64,000 nucleotides of DNA from Methylomonas sp. (GTDB lineage Bacteria; Pseudomonadota; Gammaproteobacteria; Methylococcales; Methylomonadaceae), in contig NZ_JALOBS010000014.1 of the NCBI RefSeq assembly GCF_023228165.1, positions 62,001 to 126,000 on the forward strand, written 5' to 3'. Within the stretch, counting starts at the first letter, position 1, and each line of letters begins with the position of its first letter. A program made the translations under genes and the position numbers. This document shows positions 45,083 through 52,960 of this stretch, one piece after another. The notes under the pieces were generated by a model that saw only the letters and a list, made by a program, of their open reading frames with translations, was not told where the DNA came from and did no database searches.

Positions 45083-45997
45083 ATGGACAGAAAGATGTAC
45101 CAATGGATCAGCGCACTTGTCAAACACAAACCGGAGCAAGCCAGCAGTCGCCCCATCAGCCAATTGGGCCGGCAAGTGTTGGAACATTATCACTGCGGCC
45201 ATATTCGCAACAATCGATTGATGTTCGGTGCCGAAGACAAACGCCGCCTGCGCCAGCGGATCAAGGACGAACTGGGCCTGGACCCATTCACCGAACAATT
45301 ACCGGACAGCCGGCTGGAAATGGCCCAATACCACGCCAATGAAAAACTGGCGGCCAAGCCGGCAAGCGACGACCATCTATTGTTGAACAGCGCCGACGGC
45401 ATCCTCCGCGTCAACGGCGAACAAATACAGCTGCATCCGCAACGCCTGACATCAGCCGGCCTGCTTTGCCTGAATTCCAGTATTCAGACAATCGAGCACC
45501 AGACCCTCGTCGTCATCGAAAACCTGGCCATCATGGCCTTGTGCCACGACTGGCAACTGCCACTAACTGACTCACAAGCCCTGTGGGTTTATCGCGGCGA
45601 TCACAAAAGCGGCGCCAAGGCTCAGGCCTGCCGCGAGTTTGTCGAACGTTTCGGCAGTGACAAAACCGTCATCGTCTTCAGTGATATGGACCCGAAGGGT
45701 CTGGAAATCGCCTTGACCATGCCGTATGTGGATTATTGGCTGGGACCGGAACAAAAAGCCTGGCGCACCTGTTTACAAAGCCGGCTGGCCAATTGCGAGG
45801 GGTTCGATTTACAAAGCGGAGCGCTGGCTTATTTGGAACGCTTAGCGAATGAACAAAGGCTGGCCGGGGCATTGAATCAGCTTTTGCTTTGCATGAAGGA
45901 AGAACGCAGTTCGTATCGGCAGGAGCATATGGTTAGTCAGCAAGCTAAATTAGCGTTATTTATGGTTGCACTGAGGAAGCAGGGAAATCCGCCCTGA
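45083..45997 (+). CDS. jetD: Toprim-domain nuclease subunit (JetD/MksG)
   Basis: A 304-aa protein. Residues 1-135 form an N-terminal arm-like region of unknown fold. The Toprim domain follows: acidic E146 in LVVIENLAIM, a helix, then FSDMDPKGLEIA with D201 and D203, the metal-binding DxD. JetD/MksG uses this site to cut circular DNA that the SMC complex has reeled in. It begins one base after the kleisin stop. The protein is shorter than the roughly 380-400 aa JetD of type I systems, suggesting another subtype. Confidence 0.8.
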   Translation: MDRKMYQWISALVKHKPEQASSRPISQLGRQVLEHYHCGHIRNNRLMFGAEDKRRLRQRIKDELGLDPFTEQLPDSRLEMAQYHANEKLAAKPASDDHLLLNSADGILRVNGEQIQLHPQRLTSAGLLCLNSSIQTIEHQTLVVIENLAIMALCHDWQLPLTDSQALWVYRGDHKSGAKAQACREFVERFGSDKTVIVFSDMDPKGLEIALTMPYVDYWLGPEQKAWRTCLQSRLANCEGFDLQSGALAYLERLANEQRLAGALNQLLLCMKEERSSYRQEHMVSQQAKLALFMVALRKQGNPP

Positions 45998-46345
45998 TTA
46001 GCCAATCCCTGTTGAGGTTGGCAAGTGTCTAGCACGAAAGCCAGAATACGGAAATATTCGCTACAACCGAGTGTCTTGATCGGGTAACAGGTTTTGCGGA
46101 CCAAAAAGCCTTAGGAATGAGCAATCAACCTCTTGCCGACATAGCTTGCAGTCCGCATGATCCACAGGCGACGTTCAGCTATTGATCGCCAAGCGCAGGC
46201 GATTTACAAGGCCTTGAGCATCCTAACCGGATACGGGCGCTAAGATACCTACTGTTCACAATACATGCTAAAGCCCGGCTGCGGCCGACAATTTGCGCCA
46301 TGCGCTAGTTCGGAAAGCGTATTTTAACCTGAGGAAAATCCGCCG
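45998..46345. other. 348-base gene-free stretch after the Wadjet-like cluster
   Basis: No gene, RNA or repeat was recognised. There is no T-run terminator directly after the Toprim gene. The sequence has many stops in all frames. It could be the border of a transferred segment, but no att-like direct repeats were found by eye. Confidence 0.4.
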
Positions 46346-46744
46346 TTAATTAACCAAAAACTCCGAGAAAAATACGTCTTTAAACCCCTCGCTGTTTTCC
46401 ACCTTACCCAGTGAGGCGGCAATGAGTTCCTTGGTTTTTGCCCGTAAGGCTTCGCGTTGCTCCATGGTTTGCAAATCGGCTACATGCATACCGCTCATCA
46501 TCATGATCAATTCATGACGCAGCATGGGCAGATGTTTTTTGACCTTTTCCACGGTCTCCGCCCCTTCAACCAATAATTGCACGTTCACCAATAAGTATTT
46601 TTTCGGCTCTGCCAGATTGACGGTAAATTTAGGTTTCATGTCGACGTATTCGATGACCGGGCCTTCCTCTTCGGCTTTATCGTCTCCGGCAAAACCCAGC
46701 ATGGGCAACAACATCAGGACGGCCAATAAAATAACGTTTTGCAT
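46346..46744 (-). CDS. FliL-like flagellar basal-body-associated protein
   Basis: A 132-aa protein with an N-terminal hydrophobic segment (NVILLAVLMLLPMLGFA) and a periplasmic domain of the FliL type: PKFTVNLAEPKKYLLVNVQLLVEG, followed by helices (VKKHLPMLRHELIMMMSG) and KTKELIAASLGKVE. The ending FKDVFFSEFLVN also fits FliL. FliL supports the stator around the motor. The N-terminal segment ends like a cleavable signal (GFA|GDD), unlike the uncleaved anchor of classical FliL. It stands alone, away from flagellar operons. AGGAAA precedes the start. Confidence 0.8.
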   Translation of the reverse strand: MQNVILLAVLMLLPMLGFAGDDKAEEEGPVIEYVDMKPKFTVNLAEPKKYLLVNVQLLVEGAETVEKVKKHLPMLRHELIMMMSGMHVADLQTMEQREALRAKTKELIAASLGKVENSEGFKDVFFSEFLVN

Positions 46745-46811
46745 AGTGTTTCCTCATATAATGTCAGGGCTAACTGCTTAGCAGTATATTCCATTTTTAA
46801 CGATTATCGCC

Positions 46812-47828
46812 ATGAGAGCTCTCCCTATAGGCCCGGTCATGATAGACCTGGAAGGCCACGACCTGTCCGCTTTGGATAAGGAAAAGATCAATCACCCCAA
46901 TACCGGAGCGTTGATTTTATTCGCCCGGAATTACGACAACCCCGAGCAAATTAAAGCCTTGGTTAAAACCATCCGGGCGGCCCGCAAAGGCGATATTTTG
47001 GTGTCTGTCGACCAGGAAGGTGGACGGGTACAACGCTTTAGAAGTGGCTTTACCCGTTTACCGCCGGCTATCCGTTATGCTGAAAAACCCGAATTGGCTG
47101 AAACCGCCGGCTGGTTGATGGCGGCCGAAGTGCTGTCGGTCGATGTGGATTTTAGTTTTGCGCCGGTGCTGGATGTTGATTGCGGCATCAGCGAAATTAT
47201 CGGCGATCGTACTTTTGCCCTGGAACCGGAACAAGCAGCGCTATTGGCGGCTGCATTTGTAAAAGGTATGCGCCTAGCCGGCATGGCCGCCACGGGGAAA
47301 CACTTTCCCGGCCACGGTGCGGTGGCGGCGGATTCGCATCTGGCCCTGCCGGTCGACCCTCGCCCTTTGGCGGAGATTCGAGCGCGGGACTTGTTGCCGT
47401 TTCAAGCCTTGATCGAGCAGGGCCTGGAAGCCATCATGCCGGCGCACGTGGTGTACACCCAAGTTGACGACATGCCCGCCGGTTTTTCCAAAATCTGGCT
47501 GCAATACATTCTGCGCAAAGAACTGGGGTTCGATGGCGCCATATTCAGTGACGATTTGAGCATGGAGGGGGCCGCAGGTGTCGGCGACTTCCTGGATCGC
47601 GCTCAACTGGCCCAACAAGCCGGTTGCGATATGTTGCTGGTCTGTAATAACCCCAGCGCCGCCGAACACGTGCTGGACAAGCTGCCCGTCACGCAAAACA
47701 GCGATCGGGAACGCCGCCTGCAAGCCATGCGCGGCCGTCCCAAAATTGATCGCGCAAATTTGCTTAAATCCGCAAAGTGGCAACAGGCCGCTGCCCAAAT
47801 TTTACAATTAACCGAAACACATGCTTAA
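46812..47828 (+). CDS. nagZ: Beta-N-acetylhexosaminidase NagZ
   Basis: A 338-aa GH3 enzyme that removes GlcNAc from anhydro-muropeptides in cell-wall recycling. Motifs are SVDQEGGRVQRFR, the KHFPGHG loop with its catalytic-loop histidine (TGKHFPGHGAVAADSH) and the nucleophile Asp in GAIFSDDLSMEGA. It is single-domain and cytoplasmic as in other gammaproteobacteria. Its end overlaps the next gene by eight bases. Confidence 0.95.
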   Translation: MRALPIGPVMIDLEGHDLSALDKEKINHPNTGALILFARNYDNPEQIKALVKTIRAARKGDILVSVDQEGGRVQRFRSGFTRLPPAIRYAEKPELAETAGWLMAAEVLSVDVDFSFAPVLDVDCGISEIIGDRTFALEPEQAALLAAAFVKGMRLAGMAATGKHFPGHGAVAADSHLALPVDPRPLAEIRARDLLPFQALIEQGLEAIMPAHVVYTQVDDMPAGFSKIWLQYILRKELGFDGAIFSDDLSMEGAAGVGDFLDRAQLAQQAGCDMLLVCNNPSAAEHVLDKLPVTQNSDRERRLQAMRGRPKIDRANLLKSAKWQQAAAQILQLTETHA

Positions 47829-48366
47829 CGAAATCAATCAAGTCAAACAAAATGCTATTTTGCTGCATGATGAACAAGCCGTGGAGACGGCTTTGGACAA
47901 ACTGGCAGACGACATTAACCAGCAACTGGCCAATAAAAACCCGCTGGTATTGTGCGTGATCAACGGCGGCATCATCGCTACCGGCAAACTGTTGCCACGC
48001 CTGGATTTTCCGTTGACGCTGGATAGCATTCAGGCCAGTCGTTACCGCAATCAAACCACCGGCGATGAAATTCAATGGCTATTCAAACCCACCACCCCCT
48101 TGCAAGACCGTTCCGTGTTGATTGTGGACGACATCCTCGACGAAGGTCATACCCTAAAAGCCATCGTGGACTGGTGCGCGCAACAAGGAGCATCTGAAAT
48201 TTACAGCGCGGTTTTACTCGATAAGGATTTAGGCTGCGAAAAGCCCATTCGTGCGGATTTCGTCGGCCTGCAAGTTGCCAACTATTATCTATTCGGCTAC
48301 GGCATGGATTACAAAGGTTATCTTAGAAATGCGGCGGGCATATATGCTTGCAAGGATATTTTATGA
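47821..48366 (+). CDS. hpt: Hypoxanthine-guanine phosphoribosyltransferase
   Basis: A 181-aa purine salvage enzyme. The PRPP-binding loop reads SVLIVDDILDEGHTLKAIVDW; the flexible loop region has SRYRNQTTGDEIQW, and KPIRADFVGLQVANYYLFGYGMD is the purine-binding end. It converts hypoxanthine, the product of the next gene's reaction, to IMP. It is coupled by overlaps to nagZ and mtnP. Confidence 0.92.
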   Translation: MLNEINQVKQNAILLHDEQAVETALDKLADDINQQLANKNPLVLCVINGGIIATGKLLPRLDFPLTLDSIQASRYRNQTTGDEIQWLFKPTTPLQDRSVLIVDDILDEGHTLKAIVDWCAQQGASEIYSAVLLDKDLGCEKPIRADFVGLQVANYYLFGYGMDYKGYLRNAAGIYACKDIL

Positions 48367-49115
48367 TATTGGCAATCATAGGCGGCACCGGCTTAACCCA
48401 AATCAACGGTTTAACCATCACCGGCCAACAAAGCCTGGATACGCCCTTCGGCAGTCCGTCGGCAAATTATGTGTTTGGCGAGATAAATGGCAAACGTCTG
48501 ATATTTCTGGCCCGGCATGGCGATCCGCATCGTATTCCGCCGCATAAAATCAATTACCGGGCAAATATCTGGGGCTTGAAACAACTGGGCGTTACCGACA
48601 TTATCGCGGTTGCCGCCGTGGGCGGTATCGGTGCGCTGATGGCGCCGGGGCATATTGCCATCCCGGATCAGCTTATCGATTACAGCTATGGCCGCGAGCA
48701 CACGTTTTTTGCCGATGATCTGGAACAGGTTACCCATATCGATTTTACAGAACCCTATTCCCCTCAGTTACGTAAACGCATTATTCAAGGGGCTCATAAT
48801 GGCGGTATCGCAATCACTGAAACCGGCACTTATGGCTGCACCCAAGGCCCACGTCTGGAAACCATCGCCGAAATCAAACGCATGGCTCAAGACGGTTGCG
48901 ACTTGGTAGGCATGACCGGTATGCCGGAAGCAGCATTAGCACGCGAATTAGCGCTTAATTACGCCAACATATCGGTGGTTGCCAACTGGGGCGCGGGTAT
49001 CGTCGAAGGCGAAATTACCATGGCGGAAATAGAAAAAAATCTGCAAGTGGGGATGGGCAAGACGATTGAACTGCTTAAAGCAATCACCTTGTTACCGGAC
49101 TTAACCCTGGTGTAA
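48363..49115 (+). CDS. mtnP: S-methyl-5'-thioinosine phosphorylase
   Basis: A 250-aa MTAP/PNP-fold enzyme. Motifs are IIGGTGL, phosphate-site LARHGDPHRIPPHKINYRAN, GTYGCTQGPRLET and DLVGMTGMPEAALARE. In gammaproteobacteria that deaminate methylthioadenosine, this enzyme splits methylthioinosine into hypoxanthine and methylthioribose-1-phosphate. The adjacent hpt gene could then recycle the hypoxanthine, which supports the thioinosine over the thioadenosine activity. ATG 48363 overlaps the hpt stop; the in-frame TTG 48348 is rejected. Confidence 0.9.
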   Translation: MILAIIGGTGLTQINGLTITGQQSLDTPFGSPSANYVFGEINGKRLIFLARHGDPHRIPPHKINYRANIWGLKQLGVTDIIAVAAVGGIGALMAPGHIAIPDQLIDYSYGREHTFFADDLEQVTHIDFTEPYSPQLRKRIIQGAHNGGIAITETGTYGCTQGPRLETIAEIKRMAQDGCDLVGMTGMPEAALARELALNYANISVVANWGAGIVEGEITMAEIEKNLQVGMGKTIELLKAITLLPDLTLV

Positions 49116-49231
49116 GGCGAATACAATCTGCGTTTAGCAAATAAAGAACCGAGCGGCCTTAACCGGTCCGTGATTTAAACTAAAGAATATCGAATGACGG
49201 TATATGCAGTTTGATAGACTATCCATGATGA

Positions 49232-49260
49232 AACACGGGAAAATATGCTTTTCCCGTGTT
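49232..49260. terminator. Strong bidirectional hairpin between convergent genes
   Basis: AACACGGGAAAA (49232-49243) pairs perfectly with TTTTCCCGTGTT (49249-49260) over a 5-base loop. The A/T ends of the stem give a U-tract within the hairpin on either strand. It lies between mtnP (plus) and a small membrane protein gene (minus), the expected place for a shared terminator. Confidence 0.7.
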
Positions 49261-49273
49261 GTCGTGGATAAAT

Positions 49274-49468
49274 TTATTTTTTATTGCCGCCGCTGTGAAG
49301 TACGTCGTTGCGGTAAGCAGAATTGCTTGAGTCCGCCGCTATATTTTTTGCTGCCGTCACGTATTTATCGTGTTCTGAACTTTTAACCATCACTACGGCA
49401 CCCGCTACAAGCACCACCCCCAACACAATGTAGAGCCAGAAATTATCTTTTTCTTGAACTTCATTCAT
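49274..49468 (-). CDS. Small single-pass membrane protein, unknown
   Basis: A 64-aa protein: a short charged N-terminus (MNEVQEKDNF), one TM helix (WLYIVLGVVLVAGAVVMV) and a polar tail (SSEHDKYVTAAKNIAADSSN and on to the end). A very good ribosome-binding site (AAGGAAGG) precedes the ATG, and a terminator hairpin follows, so it is likely expressed. No function is proposed. Confidence 0.65.
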   Translation of the reverse strand: MNEVQEKDNFWLYIVLGVVLVAGAVVMVKSSEHDKYVTAAKNIAADSSNSAYRNDVLHSGGNKK

Positions 49469-49586
49469 TTTCTGCCTTCCTTTTGATTTTTATTAAAAAT
49501 GGTGTTGATAAATCAACGTTGGCTAAGATATCAAAGAGATTTTAGGATTTTTTGATTTGCATCAACTTTTATAAGGTTAATGATTC

Positions 49587-50045
49587 GTGCGTCGTCGTGG
49601 TTTTTTACAGTTCATCTTTCGTGCCGCAGCTGGTGCTTTAACAAGCGTTTTGTTTGCCGAAAAGTCTCTGGCCGACTGGCCGGAAGAGCATTTTTCCAAG
49701 GGCGATTTTACAACCCACTTCCAACAATTATTTGGAACCCGCACTATCATCGATAGCGAGGCCATTCAGTTAATGTTGCCTGAAATTGCGGAGAACGGCG
49801 CAGTGGTTCCCATCACTATCAGCAGTGATCTGGCGGATATTCAACGCTTGTATATCTGGGTAGAAAAAAACCCGACTCCACTGGCCGCTGAAATAGCGTT
49901 TGATGCATCATTAGCGGTTTATTTAACCGCACGCATCAAAATGGCGGAAAGTTGCCACGTGATTGTCATTGCTCAACAAGGCGAACGTTTGTTACGCAAT
50001 CAGCGTTGGGTAAAGGTCATGCAAGGTGGTTGCGGGACAGGCTGA
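49587..50045 (+). CDS. soxY: SoxY-like sulfur carrier protein
   Basis: A 152-aa periplasmic protein. A Tat signal (RRRGFLQFIFRAAAGALTS) precedes the SoxY immunoglobulin-like domain (NGAVVPITISSDL). The C-terminal swinging arm ends in QGGCGTG, whose cysteine carries sulfur intermediates; canonical SoxY ends GGCGG. It begins with GTG, after AAGG. Together with SoxZ it forms the carrier of the Sox pathway. No soxAX, soxB or soxCD is in the window. Confidence 0.9.
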   Translation: MRRRGFLQFIFRAAAGALTSVLFAEKSLADWPEEHFSKGDFTTHFQQLFGTRTIIDSEAIQLMLPEIAENGAVVPITISSDLADIQRLYIWVEKNPTPLAAEIAFDASLAVYLTARIKMAESCHVIVIAQQGERLLRNQRWVKVMQGGCGTG

Positions 50046-50365
50046 TGGGAAGTATTAAAATTAGAAGTCGGCAATTGGAGGGCTACACGGAGATCAAATT
50101 GCTGATTACCCATCCCATGGAAAACGGTCGCAACCGCCACCCCATCACCGGCGCATTGATCCCGGCCCATTTTATCCGTGAATTGGTTATTGAATTAAAC
50201 GGTAGAAGTATCATGACTGCCGAGCTTGGTGGCAGTCTGTCGATGAATCCTTTTTTTACCTTTCGGTTGAAACACCGCGAGCGAGGAGATCGGCTGCAGG
50301 TACACTGGATAGATAATCTTGAGCTGAGCGATAGTGCCGAGTATTTGTTCGAATCAGACGATTAA
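50045..50365 (+). CDS. soxZ: SoxZ-like sulfur carrier subunit
   Basis: A 106-aa immunoglobulin-like partner of SoxY. Typical features are IKIRSRQLEGYTEIKLLITH, PMENGRNR near the first third, IPAHFIRELVIELNG and FTFRLKH. ATG 50045 shares one base with the soxY stop (TGATG). The longer open frame from 49952 overlaps soxY and is rejected. Its 3' end overlaps the convergent mptG by four bases. Confidence 0.92.
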   Translation: MGSIKIRSRQLEGYTEIKLLITHPMENGRNRHPITGALIPAHFIRELVIELNGRSIMTAELGGSLSMNPFFTFRLKHRERGDRLQVHWIDNLELSDSAEYLFESDD

Positions 50366-51321
50366 ACTAGGGTGACTTCCGCTCCGGTATTTCTGGCGCT
50401 CGCCACCTTGAAACACAGGTGTTCGGAGGTAAACCGACTTTGCAAAGCAATCAACAAGCTGTCGGCTAATTCCTGCGTATCGACAGCGCAAAAACCGGTA
50501 GGCCCCCAGGAGGTTTGACCTAATGCCACCGCGCCTTGTTGTTGCAGCCAATTCATGGCCGCCGCCACTTCCGGACTGGTAAAAATACCGCCTTGCACAG
50601 GTGAAAAATGCCGTCCAACGGTAGCCTGCAACTCAGTGATCACCTCGCCGAATAGCGACAGATTTCGCTCCGCTACAGCAGGCAAGGCCTGCATCAGAAG
50701 CAAATAACACAAACGCTCGGCCTCGGAACGAGGAAAAGGCGGTAGCTGCTTAAATGCGCTGACTTCTTGCTCGCCGTGTAATCCTTGCCCACGTTGATCA
50801 AAAGCCAAAATAAATCGCCACTCTGCCGGCACTGTCATTTGTGACAACAAGGGCGGAGTCTCCGTATCCGGACCGCGACCGCCATCAACCACCAAACCAC
50901 CCTGTTCGAACACGCCGATACCGATGCCGGAACGGGCGCCGCGATAGGTAAGCTTGGCAATATCCCTTACGCTCAAGCCCAAATTGTAAAAACCGCTCAA
51001 ACCGGCACCAATCGCCAACGACATCTGGGTGCCGGAACCCAGACCTATGTGTTCGGGAATGGCGCTCGAAAGATCAATTTGAATGTTTTCAGATAACTTT
51101 AATAGCTGGCAAAGCTGCCGAGCGGCCTTTAAAGCACGTTTGGCGCAGGGGCCATTCACCGTCAATGACGGTGCGGGAGTAATTGTCAGGTGAGTGTTTA
51201 TGTCGTTAAGCGCCAGACCGATACTGCCGAAATGTCGGCCGAGCGCACCGCTTAAATCGATAAAACCCATGTGCAAACGGGCGGGCGCCAAAACAGTGAC
51301 TTTTTCGTAGTGCGGTTTCAC
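50362..51321 (-). CDS. mptG: Beta-ribofuranosylaminobenzene 5'-phosphate synthase (MptG)
   Basis: First committed enzyme of (tetrahydro)methanopterin synthesis: p-hydroxybenzoate or p-aminobenzoate plus PRPP gives beta-RFA-P. The 319-aa GHMP-kinase-fold protein has VLAPARLHMGFIDLSGALGR at the start, the GHMP loop PEHIGLGSGTQMSLAIG, GARSGIGIGVFEQGG and TSWGPTGFCAV near the end. In bacteria this gene marks organisms with H4MPT-linked formaldehyde oxidation. It starts with GTG and lies 32 bases after the HAD gene. Confidence 0.92.
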   Translation of the reverse strand: MKPHYEKVTVLAPARLHMGFIDLSGALGRHFGSIGLALNDINTHLTITPAPSLTVNGPCAKRALKAARQLCQLLKLSENIQIDLSSAIPEHIGLGSGTQMSLAIGAGLSGFYNLGLSVRDIAKLTYRGARSGIGIGVFEQGGLVVDGGRGPDTETPPLLSQMTVPAEWRFILAFDQRGQGLHGEQEVSAFKQLPPFPRSEAERLCYLLLMQALPAVAERNLSLFGEVITELQATVGRHFSPVQGGIFTSPEVAAAMNWLQQQGAVALGQTSWGPTGFCAVDTQELADSLLIALQSRFTSEHLCFKVASARNTGAEVTLV

Positions 51322-51353
51322 AACCTCAATTCCGTATCAAAAACCAGCCGGCA

Positions 51354-52034
51354 TTATAGCGGATGATCAAAACCCGCCGAGATAAAATCCGCCACGGCCG
51401 CCAGATCGGGCAATACCCGGTAGGCCAGATGGGAGGCCTCGCTGTCGGCCGGCAATACGGATGGAATGTACAAACAAGGACAGTCGGCCGCCACGGCCGC
51501 CCTCACCCCAATGGGTGAATCTTCCAGCACCCGGCATAATTGCGGCGGGATTTTTATCGCTTCGGCGGCTTTAATAAAGATGTCCGCGGCAGGCTTGGGA
51601 TGATCGACATCTTCACGGGTAAGCACCTGTTCAAAAACCTCTTGCAAACCAGCCAAGATCAAACATTGTTCCGCATCGGCGCGGCGGCTATTGGTAGCCA
51701 GACAATAAGGCAAACCTAAAGACTTGATCTGTTGCAAGGCTTGGTTAAATCCTGTTTTGACCGGTATTCCGACACGCCGTACCTGTTCGCGCCAATATTG
51801 GCCGCTCAGCCTGTAAAACAATTCAAGGCCGAAATCCGCCCCGAAACGCGCCAACAATCGTTGACTTATTGCCGGGCCATGCGAACCTGACAGCGCCAGA
51901 CAAAATACCTGATCCAAGTGGTAACCCATGTCCGCCGCTGCTTGTTGCCAGGCCGCGAAATAACCTGATTCGCTATCCAGTACTAAGCCGTCCATATCGA
52001 AAATAACGGCTTGAAATGGTAGCGCTGACGTCAC
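51354..52034 (-). CDS. HAD-family phosphatase
   Basis: A 226-aa HAD subfamily IA hydrolase. Motif I is VIFDMDGLVLDSES (nucleophile and acid Asp), motif II ATNSRR, motif III HPKPAADIF and motif IV VLEDSPIGVRAA. Its cap is the helical C1 type, like beta-phosphoglucomutase or phosphoglycolate phosphatase. Its substrate is unknown; the position between a nucleotidyltransferase and mptG suggests a dephosphorylation step in methanopterin synthesis, an inference. It starts with GTG overlapping the upstream stop (GTGA). Confidence 0.9.
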   Translation of the reverse strand: MTSALPFQAVIFDMDGLVLDSESGYFAAWQQAAADMGYHLDQVFCLALSGSHGPAISQRLLARFGADFGLELFYRLSGQYWREQVRRVGIPVKTGFNQALQQIKSLGLPYCLATNSRRADAEQCLILAGLQEVFEQVLTREDVDHPKPAADIFIKAAEAIKIPPQLCRVLEDSPIGVRAAVAADCPCLYIPSVLPADSEASHLAYRVLPDLAAVADFISAGFDHPL

Positions 52035-52960
52035 CGCACAACCCGAATGAATTCGCCTATGGCTTCTCGCGTTGAGCCGACCACGACACGGCGCCGGCCT
52101 TGTTCGTCTATTTCCAATTGTCCGGCTACTTCAATTCGTTCGCCTTCCTTGGCTTGGCCGATATACGTTGCGGTAAAACAAACCACACTGGCAATTTCCG
52201 GATGATTGATGACGAACTCGGCCGGATAATCAAAACCGAGGCTATCATCAACAACCTCGGCCTGAATGCAGACATATCCGACTTTCTGAAATTGCTTGTC
52301 ATCTGCAATTGAGGTAGGCAATATCAGCGATAAATCGAACTTGCGTTGATTAAATATGGCTTTATTGTATTTACGTTGTTCGTGCCAGATGTAATCATCC
52401 AGCGCGAAATCGCAGGCGCGGCGTTGATAGGCGCTAAGCCAATCGTCATCGTTAAGCGCTTGAATTTGATCTTTCGCAATCAGGCCTTGGATAATATTTC
52501 TGGTCTGATGGAAAGTAGCGCGATCGTAACAAACTAGATCGATATCGGAGCCATGATTCTGCATGCCGACCAAAATAGATCCGGTTACCCCGAATTGGTG
52601 AAGATCCAAATGGTTGGCCCGCAGTAGACCGCATAATTTTCGTAAATCATTAATGACTGGATCAGCGGTTTCCAGTTGCAGTAATTCCTGTAAAACCGGT
52701 TGCGGCTGAAAATGTTGGCTGACCTTTGCCTCGTCAACCGCATGTAGATGGGCGTCCAGAACCGCCGAATAGTGCTGGTGTTCAGGAAAATGCTCGTTTA
52801 AAAAAGTGTTGGCTTGTTCCGTACCTACTTTTTGCCACTGGCCATTTCGATGCAGGTAACGCAAGAAACACAGTATCTTGCCAGATTCAAGGCCATCGGC
52901 TACCACGGCAAATAACAAACTCTGCCGGGTCATTACAAAATCCTTTGCTTTAAATGTCAT
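52031..52960 (-). CDS. Archaeal-type predicted nucleotidyltransferase
   Basis: A 309-aa protein. Residues 1-90 form a distinct N-terminal domain (KAKDFVMTRQSLLFAVV, CFLRYLHRNGQWQKVGT). A nucleotidyltransferase core follows, with GS at 127-128 and SDID at 138-141 (GSILVGMQNHGSDIDLV), the metal-binding pattern of the pol-beta superfamily. The N-terminal segment resembles proteins of methanogens and other archaea that I remember as COG1665-like. Overlapping junctions (ATGA with the regulator, GTGA with the HAD gene) link it to mptG, so a role in methanopterin synthesis is possible but unproven. Confidence 0.7.
   Translation of the reverse strand: MTFKAKDFVMTRQSLLFAVVADGLESGKILCFLRYLHRNGQWQKVGTEQANTFLNEHFPEHQHYSAVLDAHLHAVDEAKVSQHFQPQPVLQELLQLETADPVINDLRKLCGLLRANHLDLHQFGVTGSILVGMQNHGSDIDLVCYDRATFHQTRNIIQGLIAKDQIQALNDDDWLSAYQRRACDFALDDYIWHEQRKYNKAIFNQRKFDLSLILPTSIADDKQFQKVGYVCIQAEVVDDSLGFDYPAEFVINHPEIASVVCFTATYIGQAKEGERIEVAGQLEIDEQGRRRVVVGSTREAIGEFIRVVR

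Noticed and set aside
39564..45754. Many minus-strand frames of 60-150 codons opposite the Wadjet-like genes
   Set aside because: Shadows produced by GC-rich, Gln-rich coding sequence; none has a start signal or recognisable domain.
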